A stretch of 64,000 bases of DNA from Mantis religiosa. Lineage: Eukaryota > Arthropoda > Insecta > Mantodea > Mantidae. This document shows positions 9,470 to 22,100 of this stretch, in pieces. The stretch lies in assembly GCA_030765055.1 (NCBI GenBank), contig CM060958.1:84023994-84087993 (forward strand), in the 5' to 3' direction. The notes beneath the pieces were generated by a model that did not search any database, had not been told where the DNA came from, and worked only from the letters and a program-made list of their open reading frames with translations. Position 1 is the first letter of the stretch. Each line of letters begins with the position of its first letter. The translations under genes and the position numbers were made by a program.

Positions 9470-12400
9470 GCATGAAAGAAGATTCGTTACCTTTTATTTC
9501 CTCAAATGTAGCTATAAGGATTTACATTTACATCTACAATGAAAACGTGAAAATAATCAATAAATAAATAAAATAAATTACCAGTATAACTCGACAGAGC
9601 GTTGAGACGTATTCACCTTCGGGGTGACAAGCGCTGTGATCGTCTCTTATCAGATCTTATCTGGTCGATTACAAGAGTGAAATATTAGAAAATTGAAATA
9701 CAGTAAGCTACGAAACACAAATAGAGCGATTGGAAGCTGCGTGTGTCTATATGATATGTTTTCTCACATTACTGTCCAGAAGACATGATTATATTTGAAC
9801 AGACTATACATACACTGAACTCCCCTTTTATGTGCGATAATCTGAGGTAAACATCTCTGTGATGCGATTTTTTTCCGATACGCCTTCTCGCTTTGCCATG
9901 CAGTACTTCTAACTCCGGAGAAATTACTTACGATAGAGGCTGACGATAACGGAATCGTTATCTGACGTTACGATATTTTTGTTCTTCCAGAATAATTGAC
10001 TCGGTGTGCATGTGAGTGTTAGCTTTGGGGAATATTTAAAAATGAAGTTTCTGTAACGATTCTCCCCTACACTTAATAAAATAGAAGACCGTATTGGTTG
10101 TTTCTTTTCGAATATTATGGCTGCAGAAATGTAAGTGCTCCAGCTTGTAAAGGCGCTTAGAGTTATAATTTTGAACTCTTTATAACGAATGCTAAGTCTG
10201 GTATGTTGATATTATTTCATATTATCTATGGCGGGGGGTACGCCGGGATGGTGTGCCGCTGTTGCACGAAATGTTTCGAATAGCAGTCGCATGGAAGCGG
10301 CGCGCTTCCGGTTGCTTCATTCAAGAGAAACTAGTAAACGATTCTGTTTATCGAAGTGGGACTAGGAGGCACAGCGAAAGTGTACACATTTCTGTAATTG
10401 TTGGCAGTAGACTTCAGTTTGAGGTCAATTGCCCTCACATTTAACTAGAAAGAGGCAGGTTACATGATGCTTTATGTTTGTGTATCATGCGACATTACCA
10501 CAGGGCTACTCTGTGCCCAAATTGTCACAAAATGAAGGATGATACCTTGAGCACTTTTGAGGAAGTCATTCTAATAGATTAAATGCAAGGTCAAAAACGA
10601 CTTTTGCGTGTAAGATATGCGACGCAGGCTTTTGGCGCGATGACACAATTTATTTCTGAGCTCACCTTGATTCCTCAGCCGACCGATCTTGTGACTGACC
10701 TGCGCAGAACTCTTGGGTTATGTTTATCTATCAGTTGAGGTTATGTTTGGCCCTTGGTTAAGAGCATAATGCCCGCTTTATGGACGCATTTGAGAGCCTG
10801 CCAACAGAGCTAATGTTGCGATTGAAATAAGAGGCGTTCTTGTTTTCTGCAGTGTTTTGTGAAGAATCAATACATTGTAACTGTTACGTTACATCAGCGA
10901 ATAGCTGATCATAGTTTGATCTATTTTGACGCTTTGTCATTCTCTGACAGGAAGGTCCACCAATTTCTCCACCAATTGAATATGGTAGATATACCACCCA
11001 CAAATTCTTTATTGAGACTAACTTCTGAGGTCCCTGAACCTTCTAAAAGCAACTTCCAAAAGATGTGTGTAAATGTAGGTGTGTGAACATTGGAACACAA
11101 AAATGAAAAGCAGGTAGATACATATGTATCCATGATATGTAGATATGTAGCCTTGAAGTGTTTATATTAAATTACTTTACTTCAAACTATCCTTTATAAG
11201 AAAAAAGCTCCAGCTTTCTTTTTCAAAATTGGCGTTAGATATTTTGTTTAAAATTTCATAACAGATTGGCAATGAATGTTGAATTTATTCCAATCTGAAG
11301 GCTTTAGTTTCCTTTGAGTACTCCGAGGAGTGCTATTTATTCTGATTGAATTTTGTTTAACCACCAAATCATGGAATATCCAAAGTACAGAAAAAAACTA
11401 AAATTATATAATAGAAAATTTCTAAATAACTTACCTATATGATTACAGTTGTTTATATTTCATGTTTTTTTTTTTTTTTTTTCCTTTTTACTTGAATTTT
11501 AAAATGTTTTAAACAAAGAAATTCTGGTATTTCTATTACTTTGTTTATCATGAGATGATTAAAATATAATGCAATTTCAAGGTCATCAAACAATGACGCG
11601 TGCTTTAAAATTTGACTTTGTCTTTTGATACCGTCCCTGTCAGGCATAATAACCGCAAAAGTCGTATAAAATGCATAATTAAGGGCGGATAGATACCACA
11701 ATATGAATTAAGCAAAGTTATAGCAAATATAGAGGATAATGATTTAATATACAGCTGCAGAAACTAAACAGACAATCCCAATACATATATTTTATTGCAA
11801 GCACTTGAACCCAACGTGTAAAGATAGCCGAGAAAATGAACACTTACCCTCACAGGAATTTTCATTGTGTAGAGCCGACAAAGGGGGCATTGTTCGAGAA
11901 TTGCCCGAAGGCTAGACCCTAGTCGCCAGCCGATGCATTGGTCTGCACATGATATGTGATGAGAGAATAGACACCGGGAATTTAAGCTACACGTTTACAA
12001 ACGTGCTTATGCATTAATTACCTAGACCGTGGGGAAGTGAAAGTTGCGTGGAATACATGCCTCAGAAACTCTAAATTGCGATGAAATTTAAGAGTAGTGA
12101 TGAAATACAACCTATAAGGAACGAGTAGCAGGTCAGATGACTTCTAAAGTGTCCAAAATTCGGCGAAAGGAAGGGGAAATTTGTGAAATGGTGACGTTTG
12201 ATGTTTGCTAGGAAAGACACTCTTTAGTGGCGAGTGAAGGGGGCAACAAGTACGGAAAGTTCATCAAAGTCCGTGTTCGCGAATGGACGGAGCAACACAC
12301 GTTAGGTGGTTATCGAGCACTCTGTGCTAGCGACTGAGAGAAACTGCACACATTACAACATCACTAAGATGTTACCAAACTCTGTTGCTGAATAATCCTC

Positions 12401-13067
12401 CGGAAATACTCTACTGCGCGAAGTAATGCTCTCGACGTCCAGGAACGACAACGCGTACACAGCTACATACACCACTCGGCGCGTCCTAGTAATTTACAAG
12501 TTCACCGCGACTGTGATTCAAACTAGCCGTCGTGTCACGCGCACATCAGCGGGCAAATCCTAAATCTCGCGCCTAATGTGCGAGTTACACCAACACAACA
12601 GTGACGAGTGGAGAGGGCGACATGTATAAATAAACATGACATTCAACGGTCGTGGTGTCTTCTATGTGATAATACCCATACACTTTCAGGACGCACCCAC
12701 TCCCTGAAACCCAAAAACAAAGAGAATCCATGCAGACCTATCCTCAGAAAAAACCCCGAACTATTGTAAGCCTGCATCTGTAGCCCTCACCCGTCACATA
12801 TCCTATTATATGAGGTACCGAGTGCCAGAAGGGCTCAACGAGGTACTTAAAGGGCAAGTACCGCCTCACTTACCATCCCGTATGCTCCAGTTCCCGCAAA
12901 ACAAAATATGTATTAGGACCCTTTCGTCCAATATACATCGTGTATAACAGAAATTACATATACAACATTTCTAAAAGTAATAATAATTGTAAAATACATA
13001 TGGAATGAAAAATATTGTATAGATACATTCGTGTGTTTCTAGGTTTTTAATAAGGTCCCCTACACCT
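9469..13067. other. Long unassigned stretch
   Basis: About 3.6 kb without a supported gene or repeat. It holds short chance frames and a T-run at 11466-11482. The part from about 12400 to 12900 is less AT-rich but has no recognised domain. Unknown old repeats are likely but cannot be shown by reading. Confidence 0.45.
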
Positions 13068-13225
13068 AAGATTTTTTTTAAATTACATCGTCCAATGTAA
13101 AGTCATATCGGACGATGAATGAAATGGGTGAAATGATGGTTAAGTGAGCCCAGGGTCCATAGAGATTAGAGTTACCCAACATTCATGTTTCAGGATAAGA
13201 GAAACCCTAGGAAAAATCTTATAAG
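13068..13225 (-). mobile_element. SINE-A copy, head truncated
   Basis: In reverse orientation it has the poly-A tail (t-run at 13072), then ..gtcatatcggacgatgaatg.. and ..cccagggtccatagag... It stops near ..aaaatcttataagcgg, before the tRNA-like head. Confidence 0.75.
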
Positions 13226-13559
13226 CGGAGGCAAGACTTTGTGGTGACAATTATTTAGAAAATTCGCATTAATAATTTTAATTGGTGGTGCTTTGTGGTT
13301 TTTCTACCATAAATGCGCACTAATTTCCCGGAAATTTTCTGGAGGAGTTAATGAGTAATGCTTTGACTGAAATGAAAAGTAACAAGTAACTAGAGTAGCA
13401 CAACTGTTAAAATATTTTATTTGAAATCAGTAGATAGTAGGTAACATGGATAAAATCAAATATAGCACATCAGACATCGCCAAACTACAGCATATAAGTT
13501 TTGATATTTTCGCTTTTCATACTTGTTCTGTTGTCTATCACAACTAAGTTATATGTAGA
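13226..13559. other. No feature assigned
   Basis: AT-rich sequence between a SINE-A and a mariner fragment. No coding region is supported. Confidence 0.5.
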
Positions 13560-14322
13560 GAAAATCTCCATAACTTTCTCAGTAGAAGCAAACACTTTTG
13601 CTTTTTTTGGGGTGTTGGTGATGAAGGAGATTTACACACTGAGCTTTGCTATTTGCTCTCAGGATCAATATGATGTAGCCAAGTTTCATCAGCAGTGATT
13701 ACGTTTAAAAGAAACTCCGGATCTTCCTCTAACATCAACTTGAACTGCATGCAAATGTCCTTTTGTTCGGGAATCAACAGTCTTGGAACTCATCGCGCAC
13801 AAGCACGTCTTATGTATAATGTTTCTGTCACCAACGTGTGGATGGCACCAAATGAAATGTTCATTATTTCAGAAAGTGATCTGAAGGTAATTCGTCGATC
13901 CTCTCTCACAATGGCAGCAGGAGTGTTGATGTTTTCTTCCGTAAGAGCAGTAACTGGAGCACCAGAACCACCTTCCTTTGAAATTGATTGTCTCTCATCT
14001 TTAAACATTTTAAACCATCTTGGAGCTGTGCTGTAGGGAAGAACACACTCTCCATAGGCCTCAACTGAAGAGTTGTTGAGACGAAAGCAGAATTTCTTAG
14101 CAGCATATTGTTCCTCGCGTGTTACCTCCATTGCAGCAGTAGGCGATACTGAACATGTCTGAACGTACCTGGTTCTCACAGGCGAGAACCAGGAATACCA
14201 ACAATGAAACTACCATGGCGTGTTTGTTTCACATTAAACTAACAGAATATAACAAGTTTGAAATTTAGTGCGAAAAATTATGACCGTAAAAGTTATGATC
14301 ACCCTTTATTGAACAGCCTTTG
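13560..14322 (-). pseudogene. Mariner element, 5' half with transposase N-terminal half
   Basis: The terminal repeat (..tttattgaacagcc..) ends at 14322 beside a TA. Reading leftward, the transposase starts near 14127 (MEVTREEQYAAKKF..) and keeps the N-terminal DNA-binding half. The mariner linker motif appears as VPRLL with its usual leading Trp changed to a TGA stop (about 13788). The first catalytic Asp follows in TADETW (about 13680). Homology ends near 13560, so the second and third Asp and the 3' repeat are missing. It is the only copy of this family here that shows the N-terminal half. Confidence 0.85.
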
Positions 14323-14324
14323 TA

Positions 14325-15262
14325 AATAGTACCCCTCGTAATACCATCTTGTCAAAATTATCTCACCAATGAGATACATACAAAATGCTATTAAAGGTGT
14401 CTAGTGCCACATGGTCAATAAAGTATTTTCTTTCTGCAAAAGTCACCGAGCGTAGACTTGATGTGTCGAGTAAAGAACCAAATGAGCCACTTGTGATATT
14501 AGACTGATTATTATTCTCAAATACTGTAAGTATGAACGCAATTAACCAGTAATATCTTATCTGCTGTCACTTTTCTCAATCAGACGTTAATTTCTGAGAA
14601 TGTGATTCTCAAATGTTGCATCAATGACCTGCTGAGTATATTGTTGTTTCCTTCCTACAAGCCAATGACGTTCACTTCCAGACACACCTTTGCAATTCAT
14701 TCCACAACTAGCAGTTCGTTGAATGATGAAGGCTGTTTGCGTATGCAGATTACAGTTTGACGTAATTCGTTGAGGTTTACCGTCCTCTCAATTAACAGGT
14801 TCTTTCAGGAGGATGAATGGTCAAAGTAAACCGACTAGATGACTGACTTGCAATCTTTAACACTTAAATATATGGGAAAAGTTAAGAAGAAAGTTTAGTT
14901 AGACAAATATTGAGCCTACTGGGAATATTAAATGAACTCTGACAGCAATTATTGTATCATTATTTGACAAGCACACCGAATATTCGGAGAGCGCTAAACG
15001 ACAACTGAGCCTACTATAACACAGCTACTTGCCGAACCAGCTGGTGAATCGACGCGAAACACGCTTCATTATGAAATGTATCGTTCTTAACTCTTACGAA
15101 AGCACTAAACTACATACTCAAACGAGAAAGTAGCCTAAAAATGAGGTGACATCAACAATTCTGGGATTAGACAAAGATTTCGGCTAGACTTTCAACATAT
15201 CAACAAGGTATACGTAATTGTGCTAGCAATTATGGCATACTAGTATTAAGTTTTTTAAATAG
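14325..15262. other. No feature assigned
   Basis: No coding region, inverted repeat or SINE head is recognised. Confidence 0.5.
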
Positions 15263-15346
15263 GAAGAGCTCTGGTCTGCAGCGAATGAGATGCATTTGCG
15301 TACTTAGCGTTGCCATCTCTTTACCTCCATTCTTTTTACCTAGCAC

Positions 15347-16397
15347 TCGTGTACCAGAGGAACCTCGGGCCGAACATTCGAGCCCCTCCCTGAATGGGAG
15401 TTGTTCGGATTGGGTTGGACTCGAGGGGGCAGTGGTTCCCGATACCCGTGGGAGATCGGGTACGTCTCCGGACGGGAATGAGGGAAGCCATATATTCCCG
15501 CGTACTAGCCAGCATAGCTAGTACAAGGTGTGCTAGATCACTAGGTGGCCCTACTGAGGTTGGTCGGTAGCCTTCCCATTTGAGGTTGGCGCGCGTAAGT
15601 GGCGTATCCACTTCCATCCCGTCTTGGGTTTTCAGACCAGATGGGGGGAGAGGCTTGTTAGTCTCTAAGTCTTGCCCTATGAAAAGCCTCGCGGATGCGC
15701 CGGACGTTTTTCGGAGACAGCTCGGTAACTCCCTGGTCGTCAGAGGGGGAACAGTCTCCACTCTGTGTGGATTTCCCTGGTAGATGCCCTCGCGTTATAT
15801 ATCTCTCACTGAGAGGAATGGCTCAGGTGGTTTCGTCTGTGGCCCGCATTCGGGAGGCTGGGTTCATGGTCGACCTACCTGACCCATGAGTATTTTTCGG
15901 GGGTTTTCCCGGGTCATCAGATGAATGCTGCGCAGGTTAATTATATCTCCCGAATTTCCTGTCCCTCCATTTCATCTCCGTTATCATTTCATATCATCTC
16001 TCATCTGGTGGTCTCATTCAGGGTAGAAGTGTCGGCGGGTGTCTCGGCGGTGCATGATGGGATAAACTACTTCCTCCTCCGTTAGGTCGGTTGGTGGTCT
16101 CCGCACCTCTGCCGGGACCATTTCGGGACCACCAGCCAGGGACATTTGGGGCTCGGCTGCTGGGATCGTTGCCCTCCCGCAGTAGAAGAGTGTGTCCGTT
16201 GTCCTGGCCTGTCGGGGGAAGTCTCTAAGTAAACTGTATGGATTCTGCCTTCTGCACTATCGTGGCTCCTTGGGACAACAACGCTCTCTCTCACCTCCCG
16301 GGGGTGCCCCACTTGGAGGCATAGGGACAATGGCTCAGCATGGTGTCCTACGTACCGAATCCCCTCCATAGTGAAATGCTAACCCTAATCCTTTTCT
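15347..16397 (+). mobile_element. Composite insertion: GC-rich block plus SINE-C
   Basis: The 1051-bp insertion is bounded by ctagcac at 15340-15346 and again at 16398-16404, and it interrupts a tandem unit that is continuous elsewhere. The left 470 bp is GC-rich and unlike anything else in the window. One minus frame there is open for 141 codons, which high GC can explain. The right part is SINE-C copy 1. It could be one chimeric element, or a SINE-C that landed in or beside another repeat. Confidence 0.6.
15816..16397 (+). mobile_element. SINE-C copy 1
   Basis: TGGCTCAGGTGG (15819-15830) is a perfect polymerase III A box. The B box, near ctgggttcatgg, is degraded. The body shares long matches with 53905-54440 and the reverse copy at 59405-59895, for example gggtagaagtgtcggc, gtggctccttggg and gatgccccacttggag style segments. 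The 3' end reads ..taaccctaatcc. The length of about 580 bp is long for a simple tRNA SINE. Confidence 0.75.
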
Positions 16398-17094
16398 CTA
16401 GCACACTTTCCTAGAACATGCAAGTCTCCTTGGAGCTAAACATACGGTAACATAAAACTGAGTTTTCGAAACTTTTATAATAATGCAGTTGCTAAAATAA
16501 AAATTGGAACAATTATATTCGCGTACCATTTATGTTTTAAATGGACAATTATAATTTATGAATTACCAGTGGCTCATCTGTATCGATGTTAATGTCACTT
16601 ACGTCAGTGACAAAATTCGTTAATGTTACTATCTACATCGCCCGAGTCTTGCAAAATTTATGGTTGGCTCCAAAATCTCGTCGTGTGATATTTCTTTCCA
16701 AAAGTCTTCGTTTTGTAGTTGCATGTCTCACGCAGTTTTCTCAGTCTTGTTGTGATACCTTATCAATTTCTTCGTGAATAAGTCGTTCAACGTCAGTTTC
16801 TTTAAATATGTCATTCCTGTTTGTAACTCAGTTGGATTCTATTGTCAGTGGTACATGGGCAAGGGGATGACCTATAATGTGTTTCAAATGGGAGGAGTTC
16901 TCGCCTGTAGCGAATCAGATGCGTTAAAGCCTTCTGCGTTACCACATTGTTACCCCCACTCTTTTAATATCCCCCCCCCCTCTCTCACGTACACTTGCGA
17001 GTCTTCTTGGCCCTAAACGTAAGGGAACGCAAACTGAATTTTCCAAAGTTGTATAATAATGCAGTTGTTGAAATCACAGTTACAATATGGATAT

Positions 17095-18171
17095 TGCGGC
17101 ATACCCGCATGTCAGATTTCAATTGGTTGGTGTTTACTTTTGATTTGGGTTCTAATTGGAGCTATGAGATCTCTTGTTCTTCAGGTGAATGGTTGTAGGA
17201 AATGGATTTGTTGTTTGTTGGCTGCTCAGTTGTCTCAATAATACACTGGTTCGTTGCAAAAATTGATTTAATTCTCACTAAATTCGTTGATTCAGATTGA
17301 TTTGTAGCGGTGACCACCTGTTACTAAACTTCCTAACAGAATTCTCTTAATTCTTTATACGGCGAATACTTTGCTATTATAAACTTCTTCTGCTGCTTCT
17401 CTCACGCTGGTTGCATTATTCCTGACTTCCCTACATTTCGGACTTAGAAATCTTTACTACCTCTTCTTCGTGCGCAATAACACGTCTTTTCCCTCGTAGT
17501 ATGACTGTAGAAGTGAAGTTTCGTCTACTCTGCGATTCCGTTCGTACTTTATTCTGATCCCTACTCTAACCCTTATCACATGACCAAAATAACTCACCCT
17601 TCTTCCTATTTCTCAAATCTTACATTATTATTGGTTTCTCATTTTATTTCGATTTTTCTTTATTGGTTAGCAAAACTCATCGAACTCATTGTCGTTACAT
17701 CCCACCGTGAGTTGGGTCACGCCTACCCTGGGCTCTTTGTAACGGTATACATCGTTATCGCCTCAGCAAAGTAAATCCTTTTAGGTCTTACGCTTGACCG
17801 CATCTCGAAAACCTTATTGTTCCTACACATTTTTTGGTTATAGTTCTCAGACATTGAACCTTTCCTTAAACAAAGAGGCTAACGGTCACCTCTTCCTGTC
17901 TCCCCGACTTGTGTTCAGATTTTACAGAAATATTTTCTCTCCCTTACATGGATTCTAGCATGTTAGTTGTCTTAAATTATATTCTTCCCATCTTATTCTT
18001 AATTAAACCGCTATTTTAATCATTACTCTAATTTCATTCTAATTTCATATTAATATAACAATATTTTATATTAGTTTAGCAAAGCATTTTCATTAATTTA
18101 TCTTCTTTTTTAATTCTCGTGATTTCAGTTCATTCGCCGCCTCCTAATCGCTGTCTGATACTGCGGTTACA
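17095..18171 (-). repeat. G1 3' LTR
   Basis: 1077 bp, TGTAACCGCAG..ATGCCGCA on the element strand. It matches the other LTR over its whole length as far as I can compare. There is no clean polypurine tract directly before it on the element strand; the adjacent bases are ..AACGGGCATTA. Confidence 0.93.
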
Positions 18172-19124
18172 TAATGCCCGTTTGACAAAAATGAAATACC
18201 CATTATTTAAATTTTGTCAAACCCCCGTCATGACATTTCCTCCTTATATCTTATAATTTCTCATTCCCTACTCGAAACATTTTTCGGTGGTCACCGTTTC
18301 CCTCATCTTCATCAGTGTGTTACTTTATACACATAGAATGGTCAATATGGTACATCATATACATAGAATTATAGATATGATACATTACGTACATAGACAA
18401 GTACACTGTCGTATATGTGGTTATTACCCTATATACAAATAACATTCGTGATACCTCAACTATATATATATACACTTCACTGAATTATCCTTGTCTCACT
18501 TGACATCAACTTGATTTTACCTTATTACATTCCTTAAGTACTACATTAATGTTACTATATTACAGTTTACAATATTACATTTTACATTCAATGATTTTTT
18601 TTTAATATTATTATATTAACTTATTGGGACGTTTCTTTATCTTTCAGTCCTTCACCGTAAGAACATTCGTCCTCACATTATTATATTTTGCGTAACGATG
18701 TCCAAATATGGTTACCTCTACCTGCACTCAGTTGTCTACCTGTAATCAGGTGTTTCGTTTACCTGACAGTAAACATTGGCAGTTCATTGTCCTGTCTTTC
18801 CACTTCACTTTTCACTCTCAACTTTCTTTCACTTTGTCACGCCTAAGTCTGTGACCTTTTAATAACAATATAGCCTTTTGGCACATGAATACATCAGTAC
18901 TTATACTATATTTACATTTCACTAATTATTTTTTAAAGATCTTTCTAACATGTTCATTAGCTGTGGTTATTCTTATTGCATTATCATTTTGTTTGTGCAC
19001 AGGAATTTTGGAACTTGCAACTCCCACGCAGTGTTTGAATTTCAAACGAAAACGTTACCCGTACTAATTATATAACTTTTACTTGGTATTCTTTACATCT
19101 TCGTATATATAATTTCAATCACAT
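18172..19124 (-). other. G1 3' noncoding region
   Basis: About 950 bp lies between the pol stop and the 3' LTR. It is AT-rich with TATATA-type runs and no frame with envelope features such as a signal peptide or transmembrane pair. Confidence 0.7.
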
Positions 19125-22100
19125 TTACACAGGTGATTCTTGGGCCTGCTCTGTACTGTTTACAACGTTTTTCTGACGATATGGCCTTATTAGGGAGATG
19201 TTATATCTGCCTATTGGTTTACCATTTCTTGGGTGTATTAGAGCATACGCTCTGTCACCAAATATTTTCTCAATCCGGTATGGGCCTTTCCATAGCATAT
19301 ATAGCTTTCTAGTCTTTTTTCCTAACAAATCTGACTTGTCGAACGATTTCACTAGAACTAAGTCGCCGACCTTTGGTTCCCAATTCTTCTTATACCGCAT
19401 TTTCTTTGCGTTTCTTTTCTCTACTTTTTCCATTATTCTTTTAACAGCAATTTGGATCCGTTCTCGATCTGTCTCGGTCGTCATTTGGATACTTTCCGGA
19501 ACACCCTCTATTATTGGTTCCGGTGTTAAATTCCTATGCAATTGGATAGGAGCATATCCTGTGGTTAAATTGACTGAATTATTGAATATAAACTCAATAT
19601 AGTTGATGTGGTCTGGCCAGGTAGTCTGTTTCAATGAGCAAAGGACTCGGAGATGAACACCTAGGTCTTTCATTACGCGCTCGCTTGGATTAGAGCACGG
19701 ATGGTACGACGTTGTATTATAGATGCGAATTCCGGCATCCTGAATGGTGTGCACGAATCGTCTTCCATGGTGTATGGACGCGTTATCTACTAATAGTGCT
19801 TTCATCTTCCCGTATTTGACTATATAGTCTTTCACTATTTTATTCGCGCATGCTGCACTTGTTAATTTCTTGAGAGGGTATATTTTCACAAATTTCGACA
19901 TCACGTCGATAAGTACAAATAAATATTTTAATCCTCCTCTTCCTGCAGGGAGTGGACCATATGCATCCGCTGCAACTAATTCTAATGGTTCCTTCCTGGT
20001 GATGGATACAGGGGGTCGATCTATCTTATAATTTAATGATTTTGCCCTCTGGCATATGTCACATGTAGATATAAAGGTCCTAACTTTCTTGCCTAATCTA
20101 AATATGTATAAATGGTTGCTTATGGAAATCATTGTCTTCTCAACGCCAGCATGTATAAGAGCTGTGTGGTAAGCAGAAATCACTAACTCTTCCAGCGCTG
20201 CGGGTATATATCCTTTCCAAGCAGGTTTGGAAACACCCTGTAACTTATACAATACGTTATTTAGCACTCCGTATTTCTGTGAATTTGCTTGATCTATGGG
20301 CAATGCCTTTTCCATAATTTGTTTTAATTTCCAATCCTGGCGTTGTAATTCCGACAATCTTCTCATCTCCTTTGTTAATTTTATACTGAAGGTTACATCC
20401 ATCTTTAACACTGGTAATTCTGTACCATGACTACTGATGTTTTCTGGAAGATTCCCCTGTGGCTTTATACGTGAAAGCATGTCACTAAAGATGTTAAGAC
20501 TTCCCTGTATATGTTTAATCTCTGGGTTGTAAGCCATGATCTCGTGGATATATCTCGCAATTTTTGTACTGGTCAATTTGCAATTTCGTATAAATGATAG
20601 GCTGATATGATCGGTGAATATCACAATCCTTTTATTATATATATATTGTCTAAATTTACAAATGGCGTAGTAAATAGCCGTAATTTCCTGTTCTGTTATG
20701 CAAGCAATTTTTTCGGTTTTCGTTAACCCTCGGGAGGCTGTGGCTATGACCTTTAATTCTCCAGTCGGTGTCTCTTGGGCTAAAATAGTTCCTAACGCCA
20801 CCATGGAGGCATCCGTGTATATGAGATAAGGTAAATCTGGATCAGGCCATGTCAATAATACGGATTCACTGAAGAGTTCCTGTAATCTTTTAAAAGCATT
20901 TTCTTCTACCATAGTCCATCGCCATTTTCGATTTTTTTCCAGTAGTGCTCGCAACGGTGCGGCTTCTTTTGCATAGTTTATCAGGAACCTTGATTGGTAC
21001 CCAAGTACACCCAGATAACGTTTTACTTGTTTTGGTGTCTTAGGTCGTGGTATTTTCAAAATGGCTTCCACTCTTTCTGGATCAGGAGCTATATGTTCGC
21101 CTGTTATGATATATCCTAAATATTTAACTGATTCCTGGAAAAATTTACATTTGGCCCAATTCAGTGTTAATCCAGCATTTGCTAGCCTTCCGAGCACTAA
21201 ATCCAAATAGGTAAGGTGATCTTCCACTGTTCTACTGTATATCAATAAATCATCTACATACTGTGACACATATGTTTCCCTTTGCGTGTTGAGTATTTTC
21301 TGCATCGCCCGTAGGAATGCGCTTCCAGAATTAATTAGTCCAAAGCAATTTCTTGTAAACTGGTACTGATATCCTCCGTGCAAAAATGAGGTATATTGCC
21401 TTAACTCAGGTTTCAACTTAATTTGCAAAAATGAGTTGGTCACATCTAGTGAAGTAAAATACCTTTGTGCCCCAATACCGGCCAAAATTTGCTCTATTGC
21501 TGGGGTTCGAAAATTATCCGGAACAATATATTGGTTTATATGACGTCCATCTATCGTCAGTCGTACTGTTCCATTTGCTTTTCTGACTATACATAGGGGA
21601 CTTATAAATTTTGATGTAGATATCTCCAGAATTCCATCTTCCAACATTTCCTGTATTTTAAGGTTCACTGCCTCCTGTAAATCCAATGGAATAGGTCTGC
21701 ACTTATATTTGAATGGGGGAACATCATGTATCTCGAATTCATACTCAAAATCATTATAGGTCCCAGTGTGTTCCAAAAATACATTTCTGTGTTTACATAA
21801 AATGTTATGAAAAATCTCTTTTTGGTGGTCGTCAAGTAGGTTCGAGTTTGCTACTGTTTCTCTTATTCTATAGGTCATGTTTACGTTATTTTCGACTACC
21901 TGGAAATCATCTGGTAGGGTAATTATCTCCTGTTCACATGCTTCTCTCTGCTCAAGTCCGTATGACGTCATCTCTAAAAGCCCTTCTTCTGCCGCTACGT
22001 ACACTTCTTTATCATAGTTTCCCATCTCTTCTGCTTCTAATGGATTCATCTTAACTAGCTCCATTCCTCCTATTCGTATAAATTCTACAAAAAATGTTTC

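Larger units (their letters stand above)
15263..17094 (-). repeat. Degenerate tandem units of a transposase 3' end
   Basis: A unit of about 580 bp recurs: the end of one unit at 15263-15346 (joined to 16398 across an insertion), a full unit at 16398-16985, and the start of a third at 16986-17094 that resumes at 26194 beyond G1. Shared marks are ..ataataatgcagttg.., ..cttcgtgaataagtcgtt.. and ..gcagcgaat.agatgc... On the minus strand the units read pieces such as DVERLIHEEI and DFWKEISHDEILEP. These resemble the C-terminal tail of Tc1-like DDE transposases. That assignment is an inference from pattern only. Confidence 0.5.

Noticed and set aside
15336..15761. 141-codon minus frame as a gene
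   Set aside because: It lies in a GC-rich repeat block, has no recognisable domain, and GC-rich DNA gives long chance frames.
18172..19124. Envelope gene in G1
   Set aside because: Noncoding and AT-rich, longest frame about 60 codons.
19198..19602. Plus-strand frame inside G1
   Set aside because: Shadow of the pol gene on the other strand.
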